From Methyloprofundus sp. (GTDB lineage Bacteria > Pseudomonadota > Gammaproteobacteria > Methylococcales > Methylomonadaceae): a stretch of 5,652 nucleotides of DNA. How positions within the stretch are numbered: the first letter of the stretch is position 1; the number at the start of each line of letters is the position of its first letter. The notes below the pieces were generated by a model. It searched no databases. It saw nothing but the letters and a program-made list of their open reading frames with translations, and had not been told where the DNA came from. Position numbers and translations under genes: made by a program. Below are positions 1 to 5,594 of this stretch, one piece after another. Where the stretch lies: contig JAUXBW010000153.1 of assembly GCA_030619185.1 (NCBI GenBank), positions 1-5,652 on the forward strand, in the 5' to 3' direction.

Positions 1-491
1 AGTGATCAATAATGGCAACCCAGGGCTTAGTGATAGCCTGCACTTGGGTCAGAAGTCCTAATCCTAGGCGCAAACTCCAGTTGATCACGGAGGTGAAATG
101 AGGAACCCAGCCAACTGCATAGTTTGTTTTTGACTTAAACAACTCGAGAATGCGTGGAACACTACGATAAGAAACAACGGCATTCAATGTCAGTAAAATA
201 CAAAGAACACGCGTTTGATCTGCATCCTTTATATCAGTGGGTTGCGAACCATTTCCTACCTCAGCAAGAGCGGTGGGGTTTGCATTCTTTACTTCTCTCT
301 TTAAATTACAATTGTGTTTTTTTTACCTCAAGTGCCTGGTGTTTTAACTCACGATTCTCGAGCTTAAGCTCTGCTATTTTTTTCAGGTGGCGTTGTTTAG
401 TTTTTTTTAATTCTCGTATTTCATAGCGGCATTCGATGGTTGTGCGTTTCCAGTTATCACGGCTGTGTAATATTTTTGATAGTTGAACCAT
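1..491 (-). pseudogene. DDE-type IS transposase, 5' part, frame-disrupted and cut by window edge
   Basis: Two minus-strand frames together read as one transposase. The first, from ATG at 491-489, encodes about 60 residues beginning MVQLSKILHSRDNWK. It is very rich in Lys, Arg and Glu (EIRELKKTKQRH, KKIAELKLENREL), as expected of an N-terminal coiled coil, and stops at TAA 308-306. The second frame is open from about 322 to the left edge and contains LCILLTLNAVVSYRSVPRIL, then PHFTSVINWSLRLGLGL, then KPWVAIIDH near position 5. That Asp is a plausible first residue of the DDE triad. The frames differ by a net +1 shift, and the only obvious slip site is the eight-A run at 317-324. A GTG at 509 would add six residues, but the ATG resembles the family start as I remember it. 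The remaining catalytic residues and the far end lie outside the window. The element's end may be near 515-540, where a GGGTA-A/T-rich-TCCCC stretch occurs, but no partner repeat is visible. The IS family is not assigned with certainty. Confidence 0.72.
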
Positions 492-555
492 GGATTGGAG
501 TCTTCCCACTCTCCATTTTCGGGGATTTTTTTACCCTCTAAAAATCATTTCAAGT

Positions 556-573
556 TGGATTAACTATAATCCA
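556..573. repeat. Short perfect inverted repeat (7-bp arms, 4-nt loop)
   Basis: TGGATTA and TAATCCA flank a 4-nt loop, ACTA. It lies about 65 bp upstream of the transposase start codon, just beyond the likely end of that element. No T tract follows on either strand, so it is not a convincing terminator. It could be an operator or part of the element's end. Confidence 0.35.
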
Positions 574-661
574 TAACACGATAAATTTCAACGGAAAATA
601 TGAATGAATTATGGCAAAGTTAATCTTTCTAAATATTCATAAGTGATTGATTATTTAATAA

Positions 662-823
662 ATGGGAGAAATTATAGAGCTGAATCGGGACTATAAACCG
701 CCTTTTAATCGGAATATATTTTTCAAGATATTGAATATTATAAATATTTACAATTTGAATGCTATATTTCGACAGCCTAGGACGTTACCCTTTATTGTCA
801 AAGGGAGAGAGGCTACGATTTAA
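662..823 (+). CDS. Doubtful small ORF, 53 aa
   Basis: An open frame starts at ATG 662 immediately after an in-frame TAA and ends at TAA 821. The product would begin MGEIIELNRDYKPPF, followed by an Ile/Asn-rich middle and a basic tail. There is no Shine-Dalgarno sequence before the ATG, and I recognise no family. The composition matches the AT-rich spacer around it rather than a selected gene. A frame of this length can arise by chance, so this is listed only for completeness. Confidence 0.15.
   Translation: MGEIIELNRDYKPPFNRNIFFKILNIINIYNLNAIFRQPRTLPFIVKGREATI
788..805. repeat. Short inverted repeat CCCTTT/AAAGGG
   Basis: Perfect 6-bp arms flank a 6-nt loop (ATTGTC). It sits inside the doubtful 53-codon frame and upstream of the membrane microprotein operon. 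It lacks a T tract. It may be a small operator or a chance palindrome. Confidence 0.25.
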
Positions 824-829
824 TAACCT

Positions 830-868
830 AATGGGCTGAATGGCTTTAATGGCGTTATGATTTATATT
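830..868 (+). promoter_or_regulatory. Putative promoter region with three 9-bp repeats before a -10-like box
   Basis: AATGGG/C occurs at 830, 839 and 848, an exact 9-bp period repeated three times. TATATT at 863-868 matches five of six positions of the sigma-70 -10 consensus. No good -35 hexamer lies at the usual distance; the repeats occupy that place instead. This would suit a promoter that needs an activator bound in the -35 area. Transcription from it would start about 30-35 bp before the ATG at 907. This is inference from spacing alone. Confidence 0.28.
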
Positions 869-906
869 AGATTGACGGCCAGTCGTGTAGTGGGTATTAT
901 GAGTTG

Positions 907-1137
907 ATGAGTAAGGTAGATGAAATCAAAGCACGTATTGACTGGTTAAAAGAGCTGTTTAAAATTGTCATAACTATTATGGTTGCTGATATTGCAGGAG
1001 TAGCTAAATTATATATTGATAATGAGATAGGAATTTTATTTTATATGGGGGCAGTATTGTTACCCATGTTTTCAATTGCATGCGTTACCATCAGTCGGAA
1101 AATTGAAGCCCATTTAAATGAATTAGGAGAATTATGA
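907..1137 (+). CDS. Small two-helix membrane protein, 76 aa, unknown function
   Basis: The protein has a charged amphipathic N-terminus (MSKVDEIKARIDWLKELF). A first hydrophobic helix follows at about residues 18-36 (IVITIMVADIAGVAKLY) and a short polar turn (IDNEIG). A second helix lies at about 44-63 (ILFYMGAVLLPMFSIACVTI), ending in a basic, amphipathic tail (RKIEAHLNELGEL). This suggests an inner-membrane hairpin with both ends on the same side, probably cytoplasmic. The start is uncertain: TTG at 904 and ATG at 907 are adjacent, and the upstream GTGGG at 890-894 is a weak, distant ribosome binding site. The pattern EIK-x-x-I-x-WLK followed by two helices resembles a hypothetical family I recall from mobile or accessory regions, but I know of no assigned function. 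Its stop codon overlaps the start of the 25-codon gene below, so the two are almost certainly co-translated. Possible roles include holin-like, toxin-like or signalling membrane peptide; none is shown by the sequence. Confidence 0.72.
   Translation: MSKVDEIKARIDWLKELFKIVITIMVADIAGVAKLYIDNEIGILFYMGAVLLPMFSIACVTISRKIEAHLNELGEL
1125..1129 (+). promoter_or_regulatory. Ribosome binding site for the 25-aa membrane microprotein
   Basis: AGGAG lies in the last codons of the 76-aa gene. Two ATGs follow, at 1134 (overlapping the upstream TGA) and at 1137. The spacing is 4 nt to the first and 7 nt to the second, so the second is the better start. A strong site here, in contrast to the weak one upstream, argues that the tiny downstream frame is really translated. 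Confidence 0.62.
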
Positions 1138-1214
1138 TGTCTACATTGTTTATGATTATTGCATTTGTTGCTATTGCTATTGCTTTGCTGTATCCAGTTT
1201 TAAAGGCTCATTAA
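1137..1214 (+). CDS. Single-helix membrane microprotein, 25 aa
   Basis: The product is MSTLFMIIAFVAIAIALLYP followed by VLKAH: one hydrophobic helix of about 18 residues with a short basic end. It starts at the A of the upstream TGA (or three bases earlier at 1134, giving 26 aa) behind a well-placed AGGAG, so translational coupling to the 76-aa gene is expected. The frame is too short for routine gene callers. The near-complete hydrophobicity, ribosome binding site and overlap make chance unlikely. The two products probably act together in the membrane, for example as a complex or as an effector with its modulator. The function is unknown. It ends 49 bp before the convergent oxygenase stop codon, with no clear terminator between them. 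Confidence 0.6.
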   Translation: MSTLFMIIAFVAIAIALLYPVLKAH

Positions 1215-1263
1215 AAATCAACAGTTCAGCAAACTTGATTTAGGGGGGAAGAACAAAAGAGGG

Positions 1264-3561
1264 TCAGACTCGATTTTTTCCATTATCCAGTAATCGAGCA
1301 AGTGCATCCTGGTCACTTTTTGACTGTTCAACCCTGCGTTGATAACTTGCCTGATTTTTTGTACAGAGCAGACTATAGGGGCGACTCTTTTTCTCGGTTA
1401 CATAAGCAACATCACACTTATTCGTGTTAATGGTGTTTTGCAGATGTTTTCGACGTGCTTCGGCGGCCTTAAACAACCATTGTTTTTGATCAGGGTTCTT
1501 TAGGAACTGGCTTAATTCATGACAGTCTTTACAGGAGCACTTAAGCGTATGCTCTCGGCTCCAGTCAACTGGTGGCTCTAGTTGCTTAGCTAGCCTTGCC
1601 TGTAAATGTGATATAACACGCTCGCGTAAACGAGTAATTGCCGGTGATTCATCACTCACCGTTGATGTCGCTAACTGTAAAGCAGCTGGCAGTAATACTT
1701 TATCCATCTCATACAAAGCGGGCCAGGCAAGCATGTACTCGAGTGTTTGTTCCGCGATAGCCGTATCAATCATGCTGAAACCCGCCATCATATCTGCAAT
1801 ATCACTGATAGAAAGATCCAGGCATCGATATTTCCAGGCAGGCTTTTCCGGAAAACGTTTAGGATCCCCAGGCAAAGCAGAAAATAGGCATTGAGTAGCA
1901 GAACTGAGTTGCTCTCTATCATCTTGCCCATGATTAGTGCATAGACCTATTAATAAAGCAATACACGCTGACGGGGCTTTAGCGGCACTCACTGCAATTG
2001 CTTTTGTGGTATAGACGACAACGTCTGACCACGGCAATAGTTCAGATACTTGAGCCAGAGCTACGCTATCCTGTTTATGATAAATACCTGTTACTGCAAC
2101 AATTGTGTAAAATTTCTTAATCAGAGTTGTGTCAGCCAGTTGCGACAAGCAATTTAAAAAATCCGGAGTATATTGACCTCTACCATAAGAGCTGGATTTA
2201 GCGCAGTGTTCAGGCATCCAGTCTCTTAATATAAAGGATGCTAACGTTTGTGCATCCTGTTTAGTTGTACCTTTTTGATTGCTTTCCCATTGCTCGCATA
2301 GGTCAATTAACACAGGGAGTGCAGCAACCAGTCCGGCCTGATTGATAATGGCTAAATTCTTTTTGCGCGGCCATAGCACCAATGCAGCACAATGATACAT
2401 ACGCTCAAACGATGCACCAGCATTCCCCGTTGCTTCCTGAAACTCAATATCATCAGGGTCCATTCTGTCGTAGGCTTCAGGTGGACAAAATTCATTTTCA
2501 TAAAACGGCAATGCGGGTAATTCAGGTTGTCTGCCATCAGGGCTACGCCATTTTGACAGCGTTTCCAAATGATCAAAGACTTCGCCAACCTCATAATCAT
2601 CGTCATTACCACCCCAACGGTCACCATAGCCATACCCAGTATATTCCGCACTACCACTTTCCTCTATGGAAGCGAGAGCTAGATACAAATTACACCCTGC
2701 CTCTTTAGCGGCGCTTATAAGGACATCTGCGCTGGCAGCATCTCTGTTTTTTAGAGCATCAAATTTCAGCTCTGCAATTGAATACTCATGTTCTAATAAA
2801 AAGATTAATTTTTCTGGTGTATCACTCTTATCGGTTTTTGCACTGAGAGACTGAACCCAGTTATTGAGCAATACAGCCATCTTTTTCTCAGCCTGAAAGT
2901 AATCCGGTGGCGTAGGCAGCGGGATTTTTTTATCACTACGAATCAGGTTATAAACCAGTGTTAAGCGGCAGCCCTCAGTAACAGGTAATACCTCATGCAC
3001 ACAATCCGCATAAAAAGCAGCGAAAGAAACTTCTTCCACTTGCTGACTACATAGGTCAAGCTTTACCGCATCTTGCTGATGGCTCACAACTAATTCTCCG
3101 CCACTGTATAGTGAAGGAAGTACAATAATCAGCGTTGCAAACATGCCGTCTGCTTTTTCTGTATCGCGGTGGGGAACAAAAAAACTTCCCGTATCATAAA
3201 CCAGCAACTTATAGAGTTCTGCTGAAATATCACAATCGACACCCAGACCTAATTTAACACGGCTAACAATATCAGCCAGACTCTTTTGCCAGTATTTCCC
3301 ACTCAGGCTTACCTGGCCGGCATTGACTTGCCAGGTTCGCCGCACTTCAGTATCAACCAGCGTTTCATAGCCCTTCCCATAAGGTGCGCGTTCGGCAACC
3401 TCTATTAATTGCTCAGCCTGTACCGGCAGTAAGGGTAAAGAAATTCTGCCTACCTGATTGACTTCCAGGCAAGGCGGAAAGAGCTCCAAGGTACCGCTTA
3501 CATAGAAGTTACCCGGTGATTGCAGGCTTTGTAAAATATTAGCAAGTTGTTTTGTTAACAT
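1264..3561 (-). CDS. 2-oxoglutarate/Fe(II) dioxygenase, prolyl-4-hydroxylase-like, with large C-terminal extension (765 aa)
   Basis: The N-terminal third carries a jelly-roll dioxygenase core. It shows the iron-binding HxD (H131-R132-D133 in VPHRDTEKADGMFATLI), the SGGELVVS strand (153-160), the distal His (H189 in YADCVHEVLP) and the 2-oxoglutarate-binding Arg ten residues later (R199 in GCRLTLVYNL). All residues needed for catalysis are present, so it should couple 2-oxoglutarate decarboxylation to hydroxylation of a protein or peptide substrate in the cytoplasm. No signal peptide or membrane helix is seen. The remaining 550 residues have no domain I can name. They include EHEYSIAELKFDALKN (257-272), FERMYHCAALVLWPR (385-399) and a C-terminal Cys cluster (C675-x-C677-x2-C680-H681, then C716 and C733 in LLCTKNQASYQRR) that could bind zinc. 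I recall long proteins of this architecture in bacteria and in fungi, also uncharacterised. ATG 3561 is the first start in the frame, but no Shine-Dalgarno precedes it, and the frame stays open back to 3835 through a brnT relic. It stands alone, convergent with the microprotein operon. Confidence 0.88.
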   Translation of the reverse strand: MLTKQLANILQSLQSPGNFYVSGTLELFPPCLEVNQVGRISLPLLPVQAEQLIEVAERAPYGKGYETLVDTEVRRTWQVNAGQVSLSGKYWQKSLADIVSRVKLGLGVDCDISAELYKLLVYDTGSFFVPHRDTEKADGMFATLIIVLPSLYSGGELVVSHQQDAVKLDLCSQQVEEVSFAAFYADCVHEVLPVTEGCRLTLVYNLIRSDKKIPLPTPPDYFQAEKKMAVLLNNWVQSLSAKTDKSDTPEKLIFLLEHEYSIAELKFDALKNRDAASADVLISAAKEAGCNLYLALASIEESGSAEYTGYGYGDRWGGNDDDYEVGEVFDHLETLSKWRSPDGRQPELPALPFYENEFCPPEAYDRMDPDDIEFQEATGNAGASFERMYHCAALVLWPRKKNLAIINQAGLVAALPVLIDLCEQWESNQKGTTKQDAQTLASFILRDWMPEHCAKSSSYGRGQYTPDFLNCLSQLADTTLIKKFYTIVAVTGIYHKQDSVALAQVSELLPWSDVVVYTTKAIAVSAAKAPSACIALLIGLCTNHGQDDREQLSSATQCLFSALPGDPKRFPEKPAWKYRCLDLSISDIADMMAGFSMIDTAIAEQTLEYMLAWPALYEMDKVLLPAALQLATSTVSDESPAITRLRERVISHLQARLAKQLEPPVDWSREHTLKCSCKDCHELSQFLKNPDQKQWLFKAAEARRKHLQNTINTNKCDVAYVTEKKSRPYSLLCTKNQASYQRRVEQSKSDQDALARLLDNGKNRV

Positions 3562-3675
3562 GATTGTTATTTTGTAACTACTTAATAACTCAAGAAAACT
3601 ACGGTGGTTAGTTTGTGATGACCATTGCAGTTGTAATTTACGGTGATGAATAGCACAATCTCGTAAATATAGATT

Positions 3676-3834
3676 AATAACCGTTTGTTCTTCCCTAAAG
3701 CAATGGCAAACAACAAGTGTTTTTAATTTAAGGCTCGTACCAAGTAAAAGAAATCGGTCTTCACTCTCTGAATGCTCAGGATCAAAGAATTGAATTGCAT
3801 ATTCATCATAAAAAGCTGTTTGAGCCTCATTAAA
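3676..3834 (-). pseudogene. brnT: Degraded brnT toxin fragment
   Basis: The minus-strand frame reads FNEAQTAFYDEYAIQFFDPE, then HSESEDRFLLLGTSLKLKTL, then VVCHCFREEQTVI. This matches the middle of BrnT, the RelE-fold ribonuclease toxin of type II BrnT/BrnA modules (typical pattern: F-E-E-A-x-T-x-F-Y-D, then D-x-x-HSE-x-E-x-RF-x-x-x-G-x-S, then a CYRE-like segment). About 53 of the usual 90 or so codons remain. The N-terminal WD-x-x-K...KHG region is missing, with a TAG at 3837-3835. The conserved C-terminal ISARKAT segment, which should follow directly, is replaced by unrelated sequence. No brnA antitoxin gene is nearby. The frame has no ATG, GTG or TTG start and runs open, in frame, into the oxygenase gene. 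This is therefore a relic rather than a working toxin, although the preserved reading frame suggests recent decay. Confidence 0.75.
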
Positions 3835-4102
3835 CTATTTCTACAACGCAGAAGACGGATAAAAAGACCAGCGAGTTGCTCAACTTATTCCGTGCGCGTT
3901 CCTGTACATTGTACTTACAGAAGCACTTAAGTCAATAATGGAGCAATTCCCGCTGGACAATGGGGATGCAGCCTTCTAGGGATAAATGGTAACGGAATAA
4001 CGGACAGCTTACTTTTGTATTCCTTGTTGTATAAAAATTAAGCGTTATAAATCCTTATTGGATCGTATGCTTATGATTATTACACCCACTTTCCCGTATT
4101 CC

Positions 4103-4126
4103 GCAAGCTCCATATGGGCTACTTGC
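4103..4126. repeat. Imperfect palindrome abutting the ampG stop codon
   Basis: GCAAG and CTTGC form the outer arms, and TCCAT/ATGGG pair inside with one G-T wobble around a CATATG centre; a few bases bulge out between the arms. On the plus strand a T6 run follows at 4132-4137, inside ampG, which gives a weak terminator look facing the wrong way for ampG. On the minus strand there is no T tract. It may be part of ampG 3' end processing or a chance structure. Confidence 0.25.
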
Positions 4127-5464
4127 CTAGGTTTTTTCGGGAGTATTTTGCAAATGCATTAATACCAGCACTAATATGATCGCGGGCAAACCCACTGATG
4201 AGGCATATAAAAAGAACATGGCATAACCATAAGCATCTACAATCAGGCCCGATAAGCCTCCCATTAGTTTAGCCGGCAAGGTCATTAATGAGCTAAATAA
4301 AGCATATTGAGTCGCCGTGTAGGCACTATTGGTTAGGCTGGATAAATAGGCGATAAAAACGGATGTCGCGATACCTCCACTTAAATTATCAGCGCTGATA
4401 ACGACAGCTAATAGACGCAAATTTGGCTCGGAGTGAGCCAGCAAAACAAATAACAAATTAGTGCTAGCAACTAGGATAGCACCTAATAACAGAGGCTTCA
4501 TCAGGCCGTAGCGTATGACTAGAACACCGCCTAGTGCAGCACCGAAAATGGTCATAAAAAAACCAAAAATTTTACTGATATCGGCAATTTCCTTTTTACT
4601 AAAGCCTAAGTCCAGATAGAATGGGTTGGCCATCACACCCATGGTAATATCGCTCATTTTATACAGCGCGATTAAGGCGAGTATCCAGATACCTAACTTG
4701 CCATTACGGATAAAAAAATCAGCAAAGGGACTAATGACTGCATCAGAAAACCAGGCACTTAAGCGTTGCAATAAGCCTTTATGGTTCTGCACGCCTAGTG
4801 CTGCTTCAATTTTATCCTCCAGTTTGCTTGTTTGTTTATTCTGCTGGTGTTCAGGCTCCCGGCTTAGTAAGGTTGCTACAATACCGACAAACATGCATAA
4901 AGCCATCGCTGAATAGGCCGCGTTCCAGCCTATATATTCGGCGATGTAAAAAGCACCCGCACCAGAAACCAGTAAAGCAACACGATAGCCGAACACATAC
5001 ATGGCTGCCATAGCTGCCTGATATTCGGGGTCTATAGCCTCTATACGATAGGCATCAATAACTATGTCCTGGGTAGCCGAGCAAAAAGCAATGCATACAG
5101 CTGTGACTGCAATCAGCTCAATTTGCGACTGTGGATTTAATTCCGCTAAGGTCATTAATCCTGCTGAAATTCCGACTTGAGCAAGTAACATCCAGCTGCG
5201 GCGTTTGCCGAGTAAACGGGTTAAAAAAGGTAATGGCAAGCGATCAACCACCGGTGCCCAGACGACCTTGATAGAATAGGTTAGGCCTACCCAGCTAAAA
5301 AATCCGATCACAGATAAAGTTACTCCAGAATCACGTAACCAGGCTGAGAGGGTGGAGAATACCAGTAAAAAAGGAAGCCCGGCAGAAAAGCCGAGAAAAG
5401 ACATACCTAGTACTTGTGGACGTAAATAAGCGGCAAATGATTGTTTCCAGCTATGCTCAATCAT
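4127..5464 (-). CDS. ampG: AmpG-type muropeptide permease (MFS), 445 aa
   Basis: AmpG is an inner-membrane major facilitator superfamily symporter. It imports GlcNAc-1,6-anhydroMurNAc peptides released by lytic transglycosylases, feeding cytoplasmic recycling (AmpD, NagZ, LdcA) and, where present, AmpR-controlled beta-lactamase induction. Family signatures are clear: GLPFLLVFSTLSAWLRDSG at about 29-47, WAPVVDRLPLP (69-79), the GKRRSW loop (86-91), ATQDIVIDAYRIE (130-142), ADNLSGG (358-364) and YLSSLTN (373-379). About twelve hydrophobic helices are visible, with a central polar loop at 202-235 (EPEHQQNKQTSKLEDK). The length is slightly below E. coli AmpG (491 aa) but includes both halves. The frame is open to an ATG at 5539, which would add 25 residues, but that stretch spans a perfect-armed hairpin and lacks AmpG similarity. 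MIEHSWKQSFAAYLRPQVLG at 5464 looks like a native N-terminus. No strong Shine-Dalgarno precedes it. It stands alone; no ampD, ampR or bla is in view. Confidence 0.93.
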   Translation of the reverse strand: MIEHSWKQSFAAYLRPQVLGMSFLGFSAGLPFLLVFSTLSAWLRDSGVTLSVIGFFSWVGLTYSIKVVWAPVVDRLPLPFLTRLLGKRRSWMLLAQVGISAGLMTLAELNPQSQIELIAVTAVCIAFCSATQDIVIDAYRIEAIDPEYQAAMAAMYVFGYRVALLVSGAGAFYIAEYIGWNAAYSAMALCMFVGIVATLLSREPEHQQNKQTSKLEDKIEAALGVQNHKGLLQRLSAWFSDAVISPFADFFIRNGKLGIWILALIALYKMSDITMGVMANPFYLDLGFSKKEIADISKIFGFFMTIFGAALGGVLVIRYGLMKPLLLGAILVASTNLLFVLLAHSEPNLRLLAVVISADNLSGGIATSVFIAYLSSLTNSAYTATQYALFSSLMTLPAKLMGGLSGLIVDAYGYAMFFLYASSVGLPAIILVLVLMHLQNTPEKT

Positions 5465-5494
5465 ATCAATGTTTGTTAAATATTTTGGAAATAA

Positions 5495-5531
5495 AAAAAG
5501 GGAGCAGAATATAAAATTCGACTCCCTTTTT
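5495..5531 (-). terminator. Strong terminator-like hairpin upstream of ampG
   Basis: The perfect 10-bp arms AAAAAGGGAG (5495-5504) and CTCCCTTTTT (5522-5531) enclose a second 4-bp stem (GAAT 5507-5510, ATTC 5516-5519), separated from the outer stem by a 2x2 internal loop. Read on the minus strand, the structure ends in seven T (5499-5493), the classic intrinsic-terminator form. On the plus strand five T follow. It lies only 30 bp before the likely ampG start. It could end a minus-strand gene to the right of the window, act in both directions, or sit in the ampG leader as an attenuator. Confidence 0.72.
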
Positions 5532-5546
5532 AAGAGCAATCAGACC

Positions 5547-5591
5547 GTAGGGCGCGGCTTTAGCCCGCCAACATCTAAAGGCGGGCTAAGG
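5547..5591 (+). repeat. REP/BIME-like palindromic element with GTAG head
   Basis: GTAG (5547-5550) is followed by a hairpin whose arms are GGCG and GGCT (5551-5559, with C5555 bulged) and AGCC and CGCC (5562-5569), around a TT loop. This is the usual form of REP elements mobilised by REP-associated tyrosine transposases: a conserved GTAG tetranucleotide, then a GC-rich stem with a bulge. A second, inverted partial copy (GGCGGGCTAA, 5580-5589) pairs with 5560-5569. It extends to a 12-bp stem with one G-T pair (5558-5569 with 5580-5591) across a 10-nt loop, a BIME-like arrangement. No such transposase gene is in the window. Confidence 0.68.
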
Positions 5592-5594
5592 GAG

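Larger units (their letters stand above)
492..906. other. AT-rich intergenic stretch, essentially non-coding
   Basis: About 415 bases separate the transposase start from the membrane microprotein operon. The stretch is strongly AT-rich and has frequent stops in all frames except for one doubtful 53-codon frame at 662-823. It contains a perfect 7-bp inverted repeat at 556-573, a 6-bp inverted repeat at 788-805, three 9-bp repeats at 830-856 and a -10-like box at 863-868. I see no tRNA, no other RNA gene and no recognisable protein remnant. Confidence 0.6.
3562..4126. other. Gene-free stretch between ampG and the oxygenase gene
   Basis: The 565-bp stretch holds the brnT relic (3676-3834) and otherwise only short frames. 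A plus-strand frame from about 3866 to 3978 reads like decayed coding sequence (LYIVLTEALKSIMEQF, then PLDNGDAAF and stop), but I cannot assign it. Two CCGTTA copies 8 bp apart (minus strand) lie at about 3990-4005. A 5-bp-armed imperfect palindrome at 4103-4126, centred on CATATG, touches the ampG stop codon. Any promoter for the oxygenase gene must lie in the right-hand half or within the relic; I see no convincing -35/-10 pair. No clear ampG terminator is visible on the minus strand. Confidence 0.5.

Noticed and set aside
154..426. 90-codon plus-strand frame opposite the transposase
   Set aside because: It is antisense to both transposase frames, has poly-Phe/Ser low-complexity content and no ribosome binding site. 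The minus strand carries the recognisable protein.
2352..2854. Frames of 62-108 codons on both strands inside the oxygenase gene
   Set aside because: They overlap a recognisable, intact 765-codon gene in other frames. Their products have no family features and are shadows.
3895..3920. GTACATTGTAC palindrome and overlapping CTGTA/TACAG arms as an operator
   Set aside because: It is short, stands alone in a gene-free stretch and is not at a promoter distance from any gene; chance is sufficient.
4015..4045. TATAAA box at about 4030 as a plus-strand promoter
   Set aside because: There is no acceptable -35 hexamer at 16-18 bp and no plus-strand gene downstream; the region is simply AT-rich.
4626..5013. 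Two plus-strand frames opposite ampG
   Set aside because: They are antisense to conserved ampG helices and the central loop, show no ribosome binding sites and have no recognisable product.
5465..5539. 25-residue N-terminal extension of AmpG (MLLKRESNFIF...)
   Set aside because: It is encoded by the 5495-5531 hairpin and its flanks, lacks AmpG similarity, and MIEHSWKQSF at 5464 is a typical AmpG beginning.
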